Positions 24,507-33,211 are shown, counted from the first letter of the stretch. The stretch: DNA of 64,000 nucleotides from Mesorhizobium sp. M7A.F.Ca.US.008.03.1.1 (GCF_003997495.1 NZ_RZRU01000005.1:1-64000); one strand, 5' to 3'. Program-made: numbers and translations. Notes: generated from the sequence alone by a model not told the origin.

Positions 24507-26393
24507 TCATTCTGCGGCTTGCCCCTTTGCAAGTGCGTCGTTGGCGGCGTCGGCGGGACCGTCCTCAAGCAGGAACCCACCCGACTGGCGCTGCCAGAGC
24601 TGCGCGTAGAGCCCGCCCTTGGCGACGAGTTCCTCGTGCGAACCTTCCTCGATGACACGACCCTTGTCCATCACCACCAGCCTGTCCATCGCCGCGATGG
24701 TCGACAGCCGGTGCGCTATGGCGATGACGGTTTTGCCTTGCATGAGCTTGTAGAGATTCTCCTGGATCGCCGCCTCGGCTTCGGAATCAAGCGCCGAGGT
24801 CGCTTCATCAAGGATAAGTATAGGTGCGTCCTTCAACATAACGCGAGCAATGGCGACGCGTTGCCGCTGGCCACCGGACAATTTGACGCCGCGGTCACCG
24901 ACATGGGCATCGAAGCCCTTGCGGCCGCTGGCATCCGAAAGCCCGCCGATGAAATCCAGCGCCTCGGCGCGCCGCGCCGCCTCGACAAGCATCTCGTCGG
25001 TGGCATCGGGCCGGCCATAAAGGATGTTCTCGCGCACCGAACGATGCAGCAGCGAGGTATCCTGCGTGACCATGCCGATCTGCGCACGCAGCGAATCCTG
25101 CTTCACGCCGGCGATCTCCTGGCCGTCGATCAATATCTGCCCGGCTTCGAGGTCGTAGAAGCGCAGCAACAGGTTGACCAGCGTCGACTTGCCGGCGCCG
25201 GAACGGCCGACGATGCCGACCTTCTCGCCCGGCTTCACCGCCAGCGACAGGCCTTCGATCACACCCTTCTGCTTGCCGTAGTGGAAGCGGATGTCCTCGA
25301 ACCGGATCTCACCCCTGGAAACGCTGATCTCCTTCGCGTCCGGCCTGTCCTCGACAAGGCGCGGCAGCGAGATCGAGGCGATACCGTCCTGCACCGTGCC
25401 GATGTTCTCGAACAGGCCCGACATTTCCCACATGATCCATTGCGACATGCCCCACAACCTGAGCACAAGGCCGATGACCACGGCGACCGCGCCGATCGTC
25501 ACGGCTTGCCCCAGCCACAGCCACAGCGCCATCGCGGTCACTGAGAACAAGAGCAGCGCGTTCAGTATGTAGAGCGAGCCGAAAAGCACTGTCACCAGCC
25601 GCATCGACCGGTAGACCGTTTCGAGAAAGCCGGACATGCCGTCTTTGGCGAATGACGCTTCCCGGCGTGCATGGCTGAACAGCTTGACCGTCTGGATGTT
25701 TGAGTAGCTGTCGACGACCCGGCCCGTCATGATCGAGCGCGCATTGGCCTGTTCCTCGCCGACCTTGCCCAGCCGGGGAATAAAAAACCGCAGCAAAAGG
25801 ATATAGCCGACCAGCCAGACGCCGAGCGGCGCGGCCAGCCGCCAGTCGGCCGAGCCGACAATGAGCAGCATGCCGAGGAAATAGACGATAACGTAGTTCA
25901 GGACGTCGATCACCTTGATGACGCATTCGCGCACGGCGAGAGCCGTCTGCATCAGCTTGGTCGCGATGCGGCCGGCGAACTCGTCCTGGTAGAAACTCAT
26001 CGACTGCTTGAGCAGATAGCGGTGCACCTGCCAGCGGATGCGCATGGGATAATTGCCCATCAGCGTCTGCTGGTTGAGCAGCGAATGCAGCCATACCGTG
26101 CCCGGCAGCGCGAACAGCACGATGAAGGCCATGCCGGCGAGCTTCCAGGCTTCCGTCTGCAGGAAGGTTTCGCGATTCTGCCCCGACAGCCAGTCGACGA
26201 TGCGGCCGAGGAAGCCGAACATCCACACTTCCGCGATCGCGATGGCCGTCACCAGCACCGCGTCGAAAAGGATATAGGGCCACGCGCCGCGCGTATAATG
26301 CACGCAGAAGGCAACCAGCGTCCTCGGCGGCTCGACCGGTTCCGCCGCGGGGAACGGATCGAGCCTTTTTTCAAACCAGCTAAACAACAACAT
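24507..26393 (-). CDS. Half-size ABC exporter (membrane + ATPase), first of a pair
   Basis: A 628-residue exporter. The membrane domain begins MLLFSWFEKRLDPFPAAEPVEPPRTLVAFCVHYTRGAWPYILFDAVLV, and the NBD has Walker A GRSGAGKSTLVNLLLRFYDL, VTQDTSLLHRSVRENI, signature LSGGQRQR, Walker B ILILDEATSALDSEAEAAIQ and IAHRLST. It is closely similar to the product of the following gene through the whole length, so the pair came from a duplication. The order on the minus strand is unknown gene (26977), this exporter, second exporter, GNAT, small protein: one likely operon. Confidence 0.92.
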   Translation of the reverse strand: MLLFSWFEKRLDPFPAAEPVEPPRTLVAFCVHYTRGAWPYILFDAVLVTAIAIAEVWMFGFLGRIVDWLSGQNRETFLQTEAWKLAGMAFIVLFALPGTVWLHSLLNQQTLMGNYPMRIRWQVHRYLLKQSMSFYQDEFAGRIATKLMQTALAVRECVIKVIDVLNYVIVYFLGMLLIVGSADWRLAAPLGVWLVGYILLLRFFIPRLGKVGEEQANARSIMTGRVVDSYSNIQTVKLFSHARREASFAKDGMSGFLETVYRSMRLVTVLFGSLYILNALLLFSVTAMALWLWLGQAVTIGAVAVVIGLVLRLWGMSQWIMWEMSGLFENIGTVQDGIASISLPRLVEDRPDAKEISVSRGEIRFEDIRFHYGKQKGVIEGLSLAVKPGEKVGIVGRSGAGKSTLVNLLLRFYDLEAGQILIDGQEIAGVKQDSLRAQIGMVTQDTSLLHRSVRENILYGRPDATDEMLVEAARRAEALDFIGGLSDASGRKGFDAHVGDRGVKLSGGQRQRVAIARVMLKDAPILILDEATSALDSEAEAAIQENLYKLMQGKTVIAIAHRLSTIAAMDRLVVMDKGRVIEEGSHEELVAKGGLYAQLWQRQSGGFLLEDGPADAANDALAKGQAAE

Positions 26394-26422
26394 AGGTCAT
26401 GCCTGTGAAATGTGTTTGCCGC

Positions 26423-26977
26423 TTACGCGGCACGTGAGCGTACGAAGTCCCCGGTACCCATGGCATCAAGGGCCGACGGTCCGGAATCACCCGGACCGTC
26501 GGCCCTACTTCGCGCAATATAGGGGCTCGCGGGCTTTTCGCCGACAGCTGCGCCAGACGATCCTGACGACACGGTGCCGCCAGCCCGGTTTTTCGCGCCC
26601 GGCCGGACCAGCCGGATGATCCGGCGCACCAGCGACGGCCGGCTGTGGTCGGGCACCGCGCGAGAGAAATCGACATCCGGCAGCATGCCGCGATGCGGCC
26701 GGCGGCGAACCTCGGCGTGAACCGCCGACGAATAGGTGTCGCCGATCAGCAGCGCCCAGGTCGGCAGTCGGTGGATATGCAGGCTCCTTGAGCCGGGTAT
26801 TCTGTAGGGATCGAACATCGGTCCGTCCTCCGTGTGAAAATCGAGATAAAAAGGCGAAGCAATTTCGTCCGCCGGCATCCGGCCGGGGACACGCATTGCG
26901 TCGGTCTGGACACGATAGACATCGGTCCGGACAGGTTCAGGTGGGGCGTTCAGCCCTTTTGACTTTTTGAAAAACAT
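26423..26977 (-). CDS. Protein of unknown function upstream of the ABC exporters
   Basis: A 184-residue frame starting MFFKKSKGLNAPPEPVRTDVYRVQTDAMRVPGRMPADEIASPFYLDFHTEDGPMFDPYRIPG, with AAGGA 9 nt before the ATG. There is no signal peptide or membrane helix. Residues 1-115 look like a folded protein. The last 55 residues are Gly/Ser/Ala-rich and low in complexity, and the DNA coding for them includes a perfect 16-bp hairpin at 26469-26506. It ends 29 bp before the exporter gene. I do not recognise a family, and the true C-terminus may be shorter or unstructured. Confidence 0.6.
   Translation of the reverse strand: MFFKKSKGLNAPPEPVRTDVYRVQTDAMRVPGRMPADEIASPFYLDFHTEDGPMFDPYRIPGSRSLHIHRLPTWALLIGDTYSSAVHAEVRRRPHRGMLPDVDFSRAVPDHSRPSLVRRIIRLVRPGAKNRAGGTVSSGSSGAAVGEKPASPYIARSRADGPGDSGPSALDAMGTGDFVRSRAA
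26469..26506. repeat. Perfect 16-bp hairpin inside the 3' part of a gene
   Basis: AGGGCCGACGGTCCGG (26469-26484), loop AATCAC, CCGGACCGTCGGCCCT (26491-26506). There is no T run on either side, so it is not a standard terminator. It could be a small repeat inserted in frame, or a processing site between the upstream gene and the exporter pair. Confidence 0.7.
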
Positions 26978-27261
26978 CGCAGGATTCCTTCGAGAGCCGA
27001 AAAATCGTTTCGGCGGGAATCGGTGCGATCAAGTCTTAGAGAGTCAGGAGAATCGTCGTACCGAAACCGCCGGCAGGCAGGCAAGCCCACGAGAGGGGCG
27101 CTGGATGTGCATGGTCATCATGAATTTCCCCTCCATCGGTTCGGGTTGACAATGCTGGCCGTATACCCGACTTCGCAGAAAATGGCCACCCGCAGGTCCA
27201 GCAATTTCCAAAACCGCGAAGCCGCTGTGGCCGATCTGCCACTTATTAGAAGGATGCGGAA
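26978..27261. other. Intergenic region upstream of trmL
   Basis: A 284-bp gap between divergent genes. Short open frames are present, but none has protein-like composition with a good Shine-Dalgarno. No clear promoter or operator stands out. Confidence 0.45.
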
Positions 27262-27720
27262 ATGAACTGTCGTCTCCGCATCGCGCTCTACCAGCCGGAT
27301 ATCGCCGGCAACACCGGGACAATCCTGCGCTTCGCTGCTTGCCTTGGGCTCGGCGTCGACATCATCGAACCGACCGGCTTTCCGCTCTCCGACAAAGCGC
27401 TCAAGCGAGCTGGCATGGATTACCTCGAAATGGCTGCTCTGACCCGGCATGTCGACTGGCACGCCTTCGAGGACTGGCGCAAAACTGGCACGCGCCGGCT
27501 GGTGCTGCTGTCGACCAAAGCCACGACCGCTTACACCAGCTTCACCTTCGCCGAAGGCGACATTCTTCTGTTCGGCCGCGAATCCGCAGGCGTTCCGGAT
27601 CCTGTCCATCAGGCGGCGGATGCGCGGCTGACCATCCCCATGCAGGGAGCGGCGCGCAGCATCAATGTCGCGCTGTCCGTCGCCATGGTGGCGGGCGAAG
27701 CCATCCGGCAACTCGGATAG
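27262..27720 (+). CDS. trmL: tRNA (cytidine/uridine-34 2'-O) methyltransferase TrmL
   Basis: A 152-residue SPOUT methyltransferase. Motif 1 is LYQPDIAGNTGTILRFAACLG (residues 9-29), motif 2 LLFGRESAGVP (about 102-112) and motif 3 RLTIPMQGAARSINVALSVAMVAGEAIRQL (about 121-150), which forms the trefoil knot that binds SAM. The compact length with no extra RNA-binding domain marks TrmL rather than TrmH or RlmB. It methylates the wobble base of leucine tRNAs. Confidence 0.93.
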   Translation: MNCRLRIALYQPDIAGNTGTILRFAACLGLGVDIIEPTGFPLSDKALKRAGMDYLEMAALTRHVDWHAFEDWRKTGTRRLVLLSTKATTAYTSFTFAEGDILLFGRESAGVPDPVHQAADARLTIPMQGAARSINVALSVAMVAGEAIRQLG

Positions 27721-27845
27721 GATCCGCAACCCGTCGACAACACCACGTCTGTCGTCGACGACGACAGGGGCTTCCCCACTTGTTCTTACCCAGGCGCACA
27801 TCGCCTTCTCCTGCATTTGCCCAAACGATCTTTCTTCGCTACAAG

Positions 27846-27862
27846 CTCAACTTAACTTGAGG
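27846..27862. promoter_or_regulatory. SoxR box upstream of soxR
   Basis: CTCAACTTAACTTGAGG differs by one base from the corresponding part of the E. coli soxS operator (CCTCAAGTTAACTTGAGG). It lies 31 bp before the soxR ATG. On the minus strand it is preceded by TTGACC, the position a -35 element has in SoxR-activated promoters, but no minus-strand gene lies to the left before trmL. Autoregulation of soxR is the simplest reading. Confidence 0.8.
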
Positions 27863-27893
27863 TCAAGAAGAAAAACGGAGCGGAAAGTCAGGA

Positions 27894-28337
27894 ATGGCAC
27901 CGGTAACGGAATTGACGGTCGGCCAGGTCGCCATGCGCAGCGGTGTAGCGGTGTCGGCGCTGCATTTCTACGAGGCCCGCGGCCTGATCCGCAGCTACCG
28001 CACGGCGGGCAACCAGCGCCGCTACGGCCGCGACGTGCTGCGGCGGGTGGCGATCATCAAGGTGGCGCAGGAGGTCGGTATCTCGCTGGCCGAGATCGGC
28101 GAAGCCCTGGCATCGCTGCCGGAGGGCCGCACGCCGACGCGCGATGACTGGAACCTTTTGTCGACCGCCTGGCGCGACGGGCTCGATCACAAGATCGCCC
28201 AATTGAAGAAACTGCGCGACGGGCTGACCGACTGCATCGGCTGCGGCTGCATGTCGATCGACAAATGCCCGCTGCGCAACAAGGGCGACCGGCTGGCGAG
28301 GGAAGGCACAGGCGCCAGGCGGCTGGTGGCCGGCTGA
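27894..28337 (+). CDS. soxR: Redox-sensing MerR-family activator SoxR
   Basis: A 147-residue protein. The MerR winged helix is [69 protein letters not shown] (residues 7-75), then a dimerisation helix ([18 protein letters not shown]), then the 2Fe-2S ligands [12 protein letters not shown], which fit the SoxR spacing C-x2-C-x-C-x5-C exactly. The cluster senses redox-cycling compounds. GGA(A)A-rich sequence precedes the ATG. The soxR gene stands alone, with no soxS, as in most non-enteric bacteria. The SoxR box at 27846-27862 indicates autoregulation. Confidence 0.96.
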   Translation: MAPVTELTVGQVAMRSGVAVSALHFYEARGLIRSYRTAGNQRRYGRDVLRRVAIIKVAQEVGISLAEIGEALASLPEGRTPTRDDWNLLSTAWRDGLDHKIAQLKKLRDGLTDCIGCGCMSIDKCPLRNKGDRLAREGTGARRLVAG

Positions 28338-28349
28338 GCAAGCTGCGCT

Positions 28350-28607
28350 TCAATCAGCTACCGGCAACCGCCTGATGGTGAACTCGATCAGGTCGCCCGG
28401 CCGCTCGAACCAGCTTTCGATCTCGGTCCAGTAGGCCTGCTTGGGAAAGCGCTCGAACCATTCCTTGGCCTTGAGCCGCGCATCGGAGCGCGGCAGCACG
28501 AAGGTCTCGCGCAGAAAACCGTCGCGCGGCATGCGCACGCGCTCGGCACGGCTTTGGTCGAGCCTCTTCTTCAGGCCATCCAGCGGCGGTCTTGCCGGGG
28601 TGCGCAC
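28350..28607 (-). CDS. Small basic protein of unknown function
   Basis: An 85-residue protein that starts at GTG 28607, fixed by AAGGAG 7 nt upstream. It reads VRTPARPPLDGLKKRLDQSRAERVRMPRDGFLRETFVLPRSDARLKAKEWFERFPKQAYWTEIESWFERPGDLIEFTIRRLPVAD. It is rich in Arg/Lys and aromatic residues, with no signal peptide. The frame remains open far upstream (to 29237), but that part is antisense to hemF. It is convergent with soxR and divergent from hemF. I recognise no named domain. Confidence 0.7.
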   Translation of the reverse strand: MRTPARPPLDGLKKRLDQSRAERVRMPRDGFLRETFVLPRSDARLKAKEWFERFPKQAYWTEIESWFERPGDLIEFTIRRLPVAD

Positions 28608-28722
28608 GAAACAACTCCTTGCACCGTAATGACACTTGACCCTGTCCCCTAAGAGATTAGGGATCGCGCCCGGAAAAGACGAGTCTTTTGTCGACTCACC
28701 GCCCCGCAACCGGAGACGGCAC

Positions 28723-29637
28723 TTGGAACGACCTGAAATACCGGCAGGGCTGCCCGCCGACATCGAACAGAAGAAGATGAAAGCGCGCCTCTGGTTCGAG
28801 GCGCTGCGCGAACGCATCTGCGCCACGTTCGAGCAGATCGAGCAGGACCTTGGCGGGCCGCTGGCCTCGTGGTCGCCCGGCCGCTTCGAAAAGACCCCAT
28901 GGGAACGCGACGAGGGCCGCGGCGGCGGCGGCACCATGTCGATGATGCACGGCCGCGTCTTCGAAAAGGTCGGCGTCCACACTTCGACCGTCCATGGCGA
29001 GTTCTCGCCCGAGTTCAGGAAGCAGATGCCCGGCGCCGAGGAAGACCCGCGCTTCTGGGCATCCGGCATTTCGCTGATCGCGCACCCGTGGAATCCCAAC
29101 GTTCCGGCCGTACACATGAACACGCGCATGGTGGTCACATCCAGCCAATGGTTCGGCGGCGGCGCCGATCTGACACCGGTGCTCGATCGCCGCCGCACCC
29201 AGGACGACCCTGATACCATCGCCTTCCACCGCGCCATGCAATTCGCTTGCGAGAAGAATGTCGCGGTGGCCGATTACCCGAAATTCAAGGCCTGGTGCGA
29301 CGAGTACTTCTATCTGTCGCACCGCAACGAGCCGCGCGGCACCGGCGGCATCTTCTTCGACTGGCTGCATTCGGGTGAGGACAAGGGCGGCTGGAATGCC
29401 GATTTCAACTTCGTCCAGGATGTCGGACGCTCTTTTCTCGTCGTCTACGGCCACCTGGTGCGCGCCAACTTCAACGAGAACTGGACCGATGGCGACCGTG
29501 ATGAACAGCTCATCCGCCGCGGCCGCTATGTCGAATTCAATCTGCTTCACGATCGCGGCACCATCTTCGGACTGAAGACCGGCGGCAATGTCGCGTCCAT
29601 TCTCTCCAGCCTGCCGCCCGAGGTCCGCTGGCCGTAA
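28723..29637 (+). CDS. hemF: Oxygen-dependent coproporphyrinogen III oxidase
   Basis: A 304-residue HemF. Conserved blocks: [101 protein letters not shown] and [40 protein letters not shown]. It makes protoporphyrinogen IX in haem synthesis, using O2. The likely start is TTG 28723, since GGAG at 28712-28715 is well spaced and the upstream in-frame codons are not protein-like. CCCTAA-GAGA-TTAGGG (28653-28668) is a small palindrome in the leader. Confidence 0.94.
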   Translation: MERPEIPAGLPADIEQKKMKARLWFEALRERICATFEQIEQDLGGPLASWSPGRFEKTPWERDEGRGGGGTMSMMHGRVFEKVGVHTSTVHGEFSPEFRKQMPGAEEDPRFWASGISLIAHPWNPNVPAVHMNTRMVVTSSQWFGGGADLTPVLDRRRTQDDPDTIAFHRAMQFACEKNVAVADYPKFKAWCDEYFYLSHRNEPRGTGGIFFDWLHSGEDKGGWNADFNFVQDVGRSFLVVYGHLVRANFNENWTDGDRDEQLIRRGRYVEFNLLHDRGTIFGLKTGGNVASILSSLPPEVRWP

Positions 29638-29948
29638 CAAAATGGTGAGCGGGGCGTGAGCCGCATTGATGTCCCATTCGCTCGAAATGGGCATGGAATG
29701 TGGCACACGGTGCGGCGAAAAATTTCTTTTTCGTCTAATAGGCTGTTGAAAAGACTGGTCTATTTGTGGCGCTGGGTCGGGAAGCGCCGGCGGCTCGCCT
29801 GCGCGCAATTCCAGGAAAGTGCGAAACGGCGTTCCGACCGGAATTGCGTCAAGACAAAGCGAGCCGCGACCCGACGCGACCGGACGGCCCAGGACGATGC
29901 GGGACATCTTCGTCAAAAGGATACCCGCCTTTCCAGGAGTACTTCGCA
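29638..29948. other. Intergenic region downstream of hemF
   Basis: A 311-bp gap. It contains the palindromic repeat at 29805-29857 and an AT-rich patch around 29710-29770. No gene is supported. An exact promoter for the small secreted protein at 29949 cannot be singled out. Confidence 0.5.
29805..29857. repeat. Palindromic intergenic repeat, GGAATTGC family
   Basis: GCAATTCC (29805-29812) and GGAATTGC (29840-29847) are perfect inverted arms around AGGAAAGTGCGAAACGGCG-type sequence, followed by GTCAAGACAAAG. It is related to the copy at 161-232 and shares arms with the element at 48199-48246. Confidence 0.7.
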
Positions 29949-30209
29949 ATGCGCAAGATCATTGTTTCGGCTGCCGCCGCTGCCCTTCTCGCTTCCGGTT
30001 CAGCGGCATTCGCCGCCGTCAAGCACACCACCGGGACGATCAAGACCTTTGACACGACGACCACGAGCCTGGTCCTCGATGATGGATCGTCTTTTACGCT
30101 TCCCAAGACCTTCAAGGATCCTGGCCTGACGGTCGGTGAAAAGGTCCGCGTCTCATGGGATATGAAGGGCAAGAACAAGGTCGCCGAGGCCGTCAAGGTC
30201 GCAAAATGA
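29949..30209 (+). CDS. Small periplasmic DUF1344-type protein
   Basis: An 86-residue protein: signal peptide MRKIIVSAAAAALLASGSAAFAA, then VKHTTGTIKTFDTTTTSLVLDDGSSFTLPKTFKDPGLTVGEKVRVSWDMKGKNKVAEAVKVAK, a small beta-rich domain of the DUF1344 kind common in rhizobia. AGGAGTACTTCGCA precedes the ATG. It probably folds as an OB-like barrel in the periplasm. Function unknown. It ends at the terminator 30271-30297. Confidence 0.82.
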   Translation: MRKIIVSAAAAALLASGSAAFAAVKHTTGTIKTFDTTTTSLVLDDGSSFTLPKTFKDPGLTVGEKVRVSWDMKGKNKVAEAVKVAK

Positions 30210-30270
30210 TGCTTGCCCGCCAGAGCAGGATGAAACGATATCCGGTCCTGTTTTGGAGGTAGCGTAAGAG

Positions 30271-30297
30271 GGCGGAGCAGCGCCTGCTCCGCCTTTT
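30271..30297 (+). terminator. Intrinsic terminator after the DUF1344 gene
   Basis: GGCGGAGCAG (30271-30280), loop CGC, CTGCTCCGCC (30284-30293), then TTTT. A textbook hairpin 62 bp after the stop. Confidence 0.88.
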
Positions 30298-30434
30298 CGC
30301 CGTTGACTGCAACCAATGCCACCCCATCTGTGTTATGCTTCTCCCGCTCGCGGCCCCAGGATCCGATCTGGATTTGGACCGTCAGCCAAAAAAGTGCCGG
30401 AGCCTCGGGCTCCACGGAGGAAAGGAGAAATCTC

Positions 30435-30620
30435 ATGAAGGAATTTCACTGCGGGTCGCTCGTGCCCGGCTGTGACTGGCACACGCGTGCCGACGAGGAG
30501 GCCGAGGTCATGCGCCGTGCCGTCGAGCACATGCGCGAGACGCATGGCGAGACGGTCATCCGCGAGACGATGATCGAGGCGATCCGCTCGCGAATCGAAA
30601 AGACCCGCGACGCGGCCTGA
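30435..30620 (+). CDS. Small DUF1059-type protein
   Basis: A 61-residue protein, MKEFHCGSLVPGCDWHTRADEEAEVMRRAVEHMRETHGETVIRETMIEAIRSRIEKTRDAA. A short N-terminal C-x7-C segment and the H-x-x-x-x-H helix (HMRETHG) follow the DUF1059 pattern, which resembles a small metal-binding finger. AAAGGAGAAATCTC precedes the ATG. It is convergent with cca, with the stops 1 bp apart. Function unknown. Confidence 0.85.
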   Translation: MKEFHCGSLVPGCDWHTRADEEAEVMRRAVEHMRETHGETVIRETMIEAIRSRIEKTRDAA

Positions 30621-30621
30621 T

Positions 30622-31887
30622 CTACCCGGCCTTCAAGGCTTCGGCGGCGCGCTTGAGGAGCGCGTCGCGATCAGGGGTAAACCCGGCTTCGACCCATTCC
30701 GCTTCGAGATTCCTGAGGATTTCGCCGAGTTTCGGGCCTGGAGTTGCGCCGAGCGCCGTCAGATCGGCACCTTTCAGCGGAAACAACGGCTTTTCCCATT
30801 TGGTGGCGAAGGCAAGCAGGCGCGAAAAGCCACCGGCTTCGAGCAGCGCCTCATTGTCCTCGACGGCGCGCACCCTTGCTGCCGCAAGCGACAGCCGCAA
30901 CCGGTCGACAAACCCTTGCCGGTCACCGCGATAGAGCCTTTTCGCCAGTTCGCCCTCGGTCGTCTTCGGCTCGACGGCGGTGGCAAGCGCCCAGTGGCGC
31001 AGGCGATCCGCTTCAGCGGTCGAGAGTTTGAGCCGCTCGGCCAGCGTCATCATGCGAGCGGCATCGGGCGGCACGATCGCTTCCAGTCTGAGCAGCGGGT
31101 CGGGTGCCCAGACCAGATCCTTCCCGGCCTTGGCCAACCCATGGATGGCATCGATGCCCCATTTCTCGCTTTCCGGCAGCGCTGCGGTCAAGACACCTGC
31201 CTGCCGCATCCAGAGCAGTGCCCGTGACGGATCGGGCGCCGACAAAAGTTTCTTCAGTTCCGACCAGGTACGCTCGGACGAAAGCTGGGCCAGCCCTTCC
31301 TTAAGCCGGGCGCAGGCTTTCAGCCCTTCGGCGTCCGGCCGTCCGTCGCCGTACCAGGCGAAGAAGCGGAAGAAGCGCAGGATGCGCAGGTAGTCTTCGC
31401 GAATACGCGCTTCCGGGTCGCCGATGAATCGCAGCCGGCGCGCCTCGATGTCGGCAATGCCGCCGACCAGGTCGACCACCTTGCCATCGGCCCCGGCATA
31501 GAGCGCGTTGATGGTGAAGTCGCGCCGCTCGGCATCGAGCTTCCAGTCGCGCCCGAACAATACTTTCGCGCGCCGCCCGTCCGTCTCGATATCAGCGCGC
31601 AACGTGGTGATTTCATAAGGTTTTCCGTCGGCAACCACGGTGATTGTCCCATGTTCGATGCCGGTTGGCACCGCCTTGAAGCCTTCCGCTTCGGCGCGGC
31701 GGAGGGTTTCCTCCGGCAGGCAGGTGGTGGCGATGTCTATGTCGGCGACCGGCTGGCCCATCAGAGTGTTGCGCACCGCGCCGCCGGCGACTCGCGCCTC
31801 TTCACCGCCTTCGGCCAGTGCGAACAGCAGGCGCTGCAGATGCTTGTCGGTGAGCCAATCAGCCCTGCCCGCGATCGAGACACTCAC
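30622..31887 (-). CDS. cca: CCA tRNA nucleotidyltransferase / poly(A) polymerase family
   Basis: A 421-residue class II nucleotidyltransferase. The catalytic head is RVAGGAVRNTLMGQPVADIDIATTCLPEE (residues 35-63), with the DxD metal site in DIDIAT. Next come GTITVVADGKPYEITTLRAD, RRDFTINALYAG and the ERxxxE-like RLRFIGDPEARIREDYLRILRFFRFFAWYG. It adds or repairs the 3' CCA of tRNAs. The start is GTG 31887, overlapping the stop of the NUDIX gene (GTGA). The linked NUDIX hydrolase and DUF1285 genes upstream form one operon. Confidence 0.93.
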   Translation of the reverse strand: MSVSIAGRADWLTDKHLQRLLFALAEGGEEARVAGGAVRNTLMGQPVADIDIATTCLPEETLRRAEAEGFKAVPTGIEHGTITVVADGKPYEITTLRADIETDGRRAKVLFGRDWKLDAERRDFTINALYAGADGKVVDLVGGIADIEARRLRFIGDPEARIREDYLRILRFFRFFAWYGDGRPDAEGLKACARLKEGLAQLSSERTWSELKKLLSAPDPSRALLWMRQAGVLTAALPESEKWGIDAIHGLAKAGKDLVWAPDPLLRLEAIVPPDAARMMTLAERLKLSTAEADRLRHWALATAVEPKTTEGELAKRLYRGDRQGFVDRLRLSLAAARVRAVEDNEALLEAGGFSRLLAFATKWEKPLFPLKGADLTALGATPGPKLGEILRNLEAEWVEAGFTPDRDALLKRAAEALKAG

Positions 31888-32519
31888 GCATAGAGCCTTT
31901 CATAGAGGGTACGAATGATGCCGGCGGTGACGCCCCAGATGCGCCGGTCGCCGTAAGGCATGTCGTAGAAGAACCATTCGAGATCGTTCCACATACGGCT
32001 GTCGCGCTTGTGGTTGGCCGGGTCCATCAGGAAGCGCAGCGGCACTTCGAAAGCGGCATCGACCTCGTCGGAGTTGAGCGTCAGCTGGAAACCGGGCCGC
32101 ACGATGCCCAGCACCGGAGCGATACGGTAGCCGCTGCCGGCCACATAGTCGGGCATGCGGCCGATGATCTCGATGCGGTCTTGGCCAAGCCCGATCTCCT
32201 CGAAGGTCTCGCGCAGCGCCGCCGCCTCGGGGCTCGGATCCGTCGGATCGATGGTGCCGCCCGGAAATGCCACCTGCCCCGAATGGCTGCGCAGCTTTTC
32301 GGCCCGTTTGGTCAGGAGAACCGTCGCATCACCCTCATGATCGACCACCGGGATCAGCACCGCGGCATCGCGCAGCGCCTTGCCCTGGTCGAGGCGCGGA
32401 TGGCCGGGGTTGAAGCGATGGTCGCCATAGTCGTCGTCGCCTGCATGCGCATCGGGCTGCACGGCAAAGCGCGCGCGAAAATCCGCGGATGAAAACGGCC
32501 CCGGCGTCACCTGGTCCAT
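31884..32519 (-). CDS. NUDIX hydrolase, CoA pyrophosphatase type
   Basis: A 211-residue protein. The NUDIX box is GTIDPTDPSPEAAALRETFEEIGL (about residues 90-113), preceded by SGQVAFPGG. The combination LLTKRAEKLRSHSGQVAFPGG before the box is the CoA-diphosphatase signature (YeaB/NudL). It would split CoA into 4'-phosphopantetheine and 3',5'-ADP. The ATG at 32519 overlaps the DUF1285 stop (TGATG). Its stop in turn overlaps the cca start. Confidence 0.9.
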   Translation of the reverse strand: MDQVTPGPFSSADFRARFAVQPDAHAGDDDYGDHRFNPGHPRLDQGKALRDAAVLIPVVDHEGDATVLLTKRAEKLRSHSGQVAFPGGTIDPTDPSPEAAALRETFEEIGLGQDRIEIIGRMPDYVAGSGYRIAPVLGIVRPGFQLTLNSDEVDAAFEVPLRFLMDPANHKRDSRMWNDLEWFFYDMPYGDRRIWGVTAGIIRTLYERLYA

Positions 32520-33211
32520 CACGCACTCAGCCGCTTCAACTGGTCCGCCGGCATGATCGGGAACACCGCGCCCTTGGAGCGCACCGCGAACATCGTCTCG
32601 CCGCCGATCTCGACCTCCTCGCCATGCCCGACCAGTTCATACATCACCGGCCGCGCCACCAGCGCCTCCAGACGGCCACGCACCAGCACATAGGGTTTCA
32701 ATCCGCCGGTCTCGTTCTCATCGACAAACCGCAACGGCCGTTCCGGCCCGGCCTCTACGACATCGCCGACATTGGTGCGGAAGGTGATGATCTGCGCTTC
32801 GCCGTTACCCGAAACGTCCATTTCGACGGCGATGAACGGCGCATCGGCGACGCGGATGCCGACCTTTTCCACTGGTGTCACCAGATAGGTCCTGCCATCG
32901 GCGTCCTTGCGCAGCACCGAGGAGAAAAGCTGCACCAGCGGCATGCGGCCGATCGGCGTGCCCAGATAGAACCAGGTGCCGTCGGCCTGGATCTCCATGT
33001 CGAGATCGCCGCAGAAGTCCGGATTCCAGCGCTCAACGGGTGCTGCGCCCTTGCCGGCGCGGGCCGCGCGCGAGATCAGCGCCTCGAGACCGCGCGCCTC
33101 GGTGGCATCAGTCAGGCTTTCTTCACGATGTCCCAAGGGTCCCGTCATGGTCACGAAATAGTCACTGTTGTTCCGCTTGTCAGCCTGAGTCTGTGATTTA
33201 AGTTTCGACAT
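32519..33211 (-). CDS. DUF1285 family protein
   Basis: About 230 residues with the DUF1285 core ERWNPDFCGDLDMEIQADGTWFYLGTPIGRMPLVQLFSSVLRKDADGRTYLVTPVEKVGIRVADAPFIAVEMDV and the second half VYELVGHGEEVEIGGETMFAVRSKGAVFPIM. It has no signal peptide. The start is uncertain: ATG 33211 (MSKLKSQ) has no clear Shine-Dalgarno, and ATG 33148 (MTGPLGHREESL) would give a length nearer the usual ~200 residues. It is first in a three-gene overlapping operon with NUDIX and cca and divergent from moxR. Molecular function unknown. Confidence 0.82.
   Translation of the reverse strand: MSKLKSQTQADKRNNSDYFVTMTGPLGHREESLTDATEARGLEALISRAARAGKGAAPVERWNPDFCGDLDMEIQADGTWFYLGTPIGRMPLVQLFSSVLRKDADGRTYLVTPVEKVGIRVADAPFIAVEMDVSGNGEAQIITFRTNVGDVVEAGPERPLRFVDENETGGLKPYVLVRGRLEALVARPVMYELVGHGEEVEIGGETMFAVRSKGAVFPIMPADQLKRLSA

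Noticed and set aside
22586..24655. 689-codon open frame on the plus strand
   Set aside because: Antisense to the ABC exporter gene, which has intact Walker A, signature and Walker B motifs.
28350..29237. 295-codon minus-strand frame ending at 28350
   Set aside because: Only the last 85 codons, after a strong AAGGAG and GTG at 28607, look like a protein; the rest is antisense to hemF.
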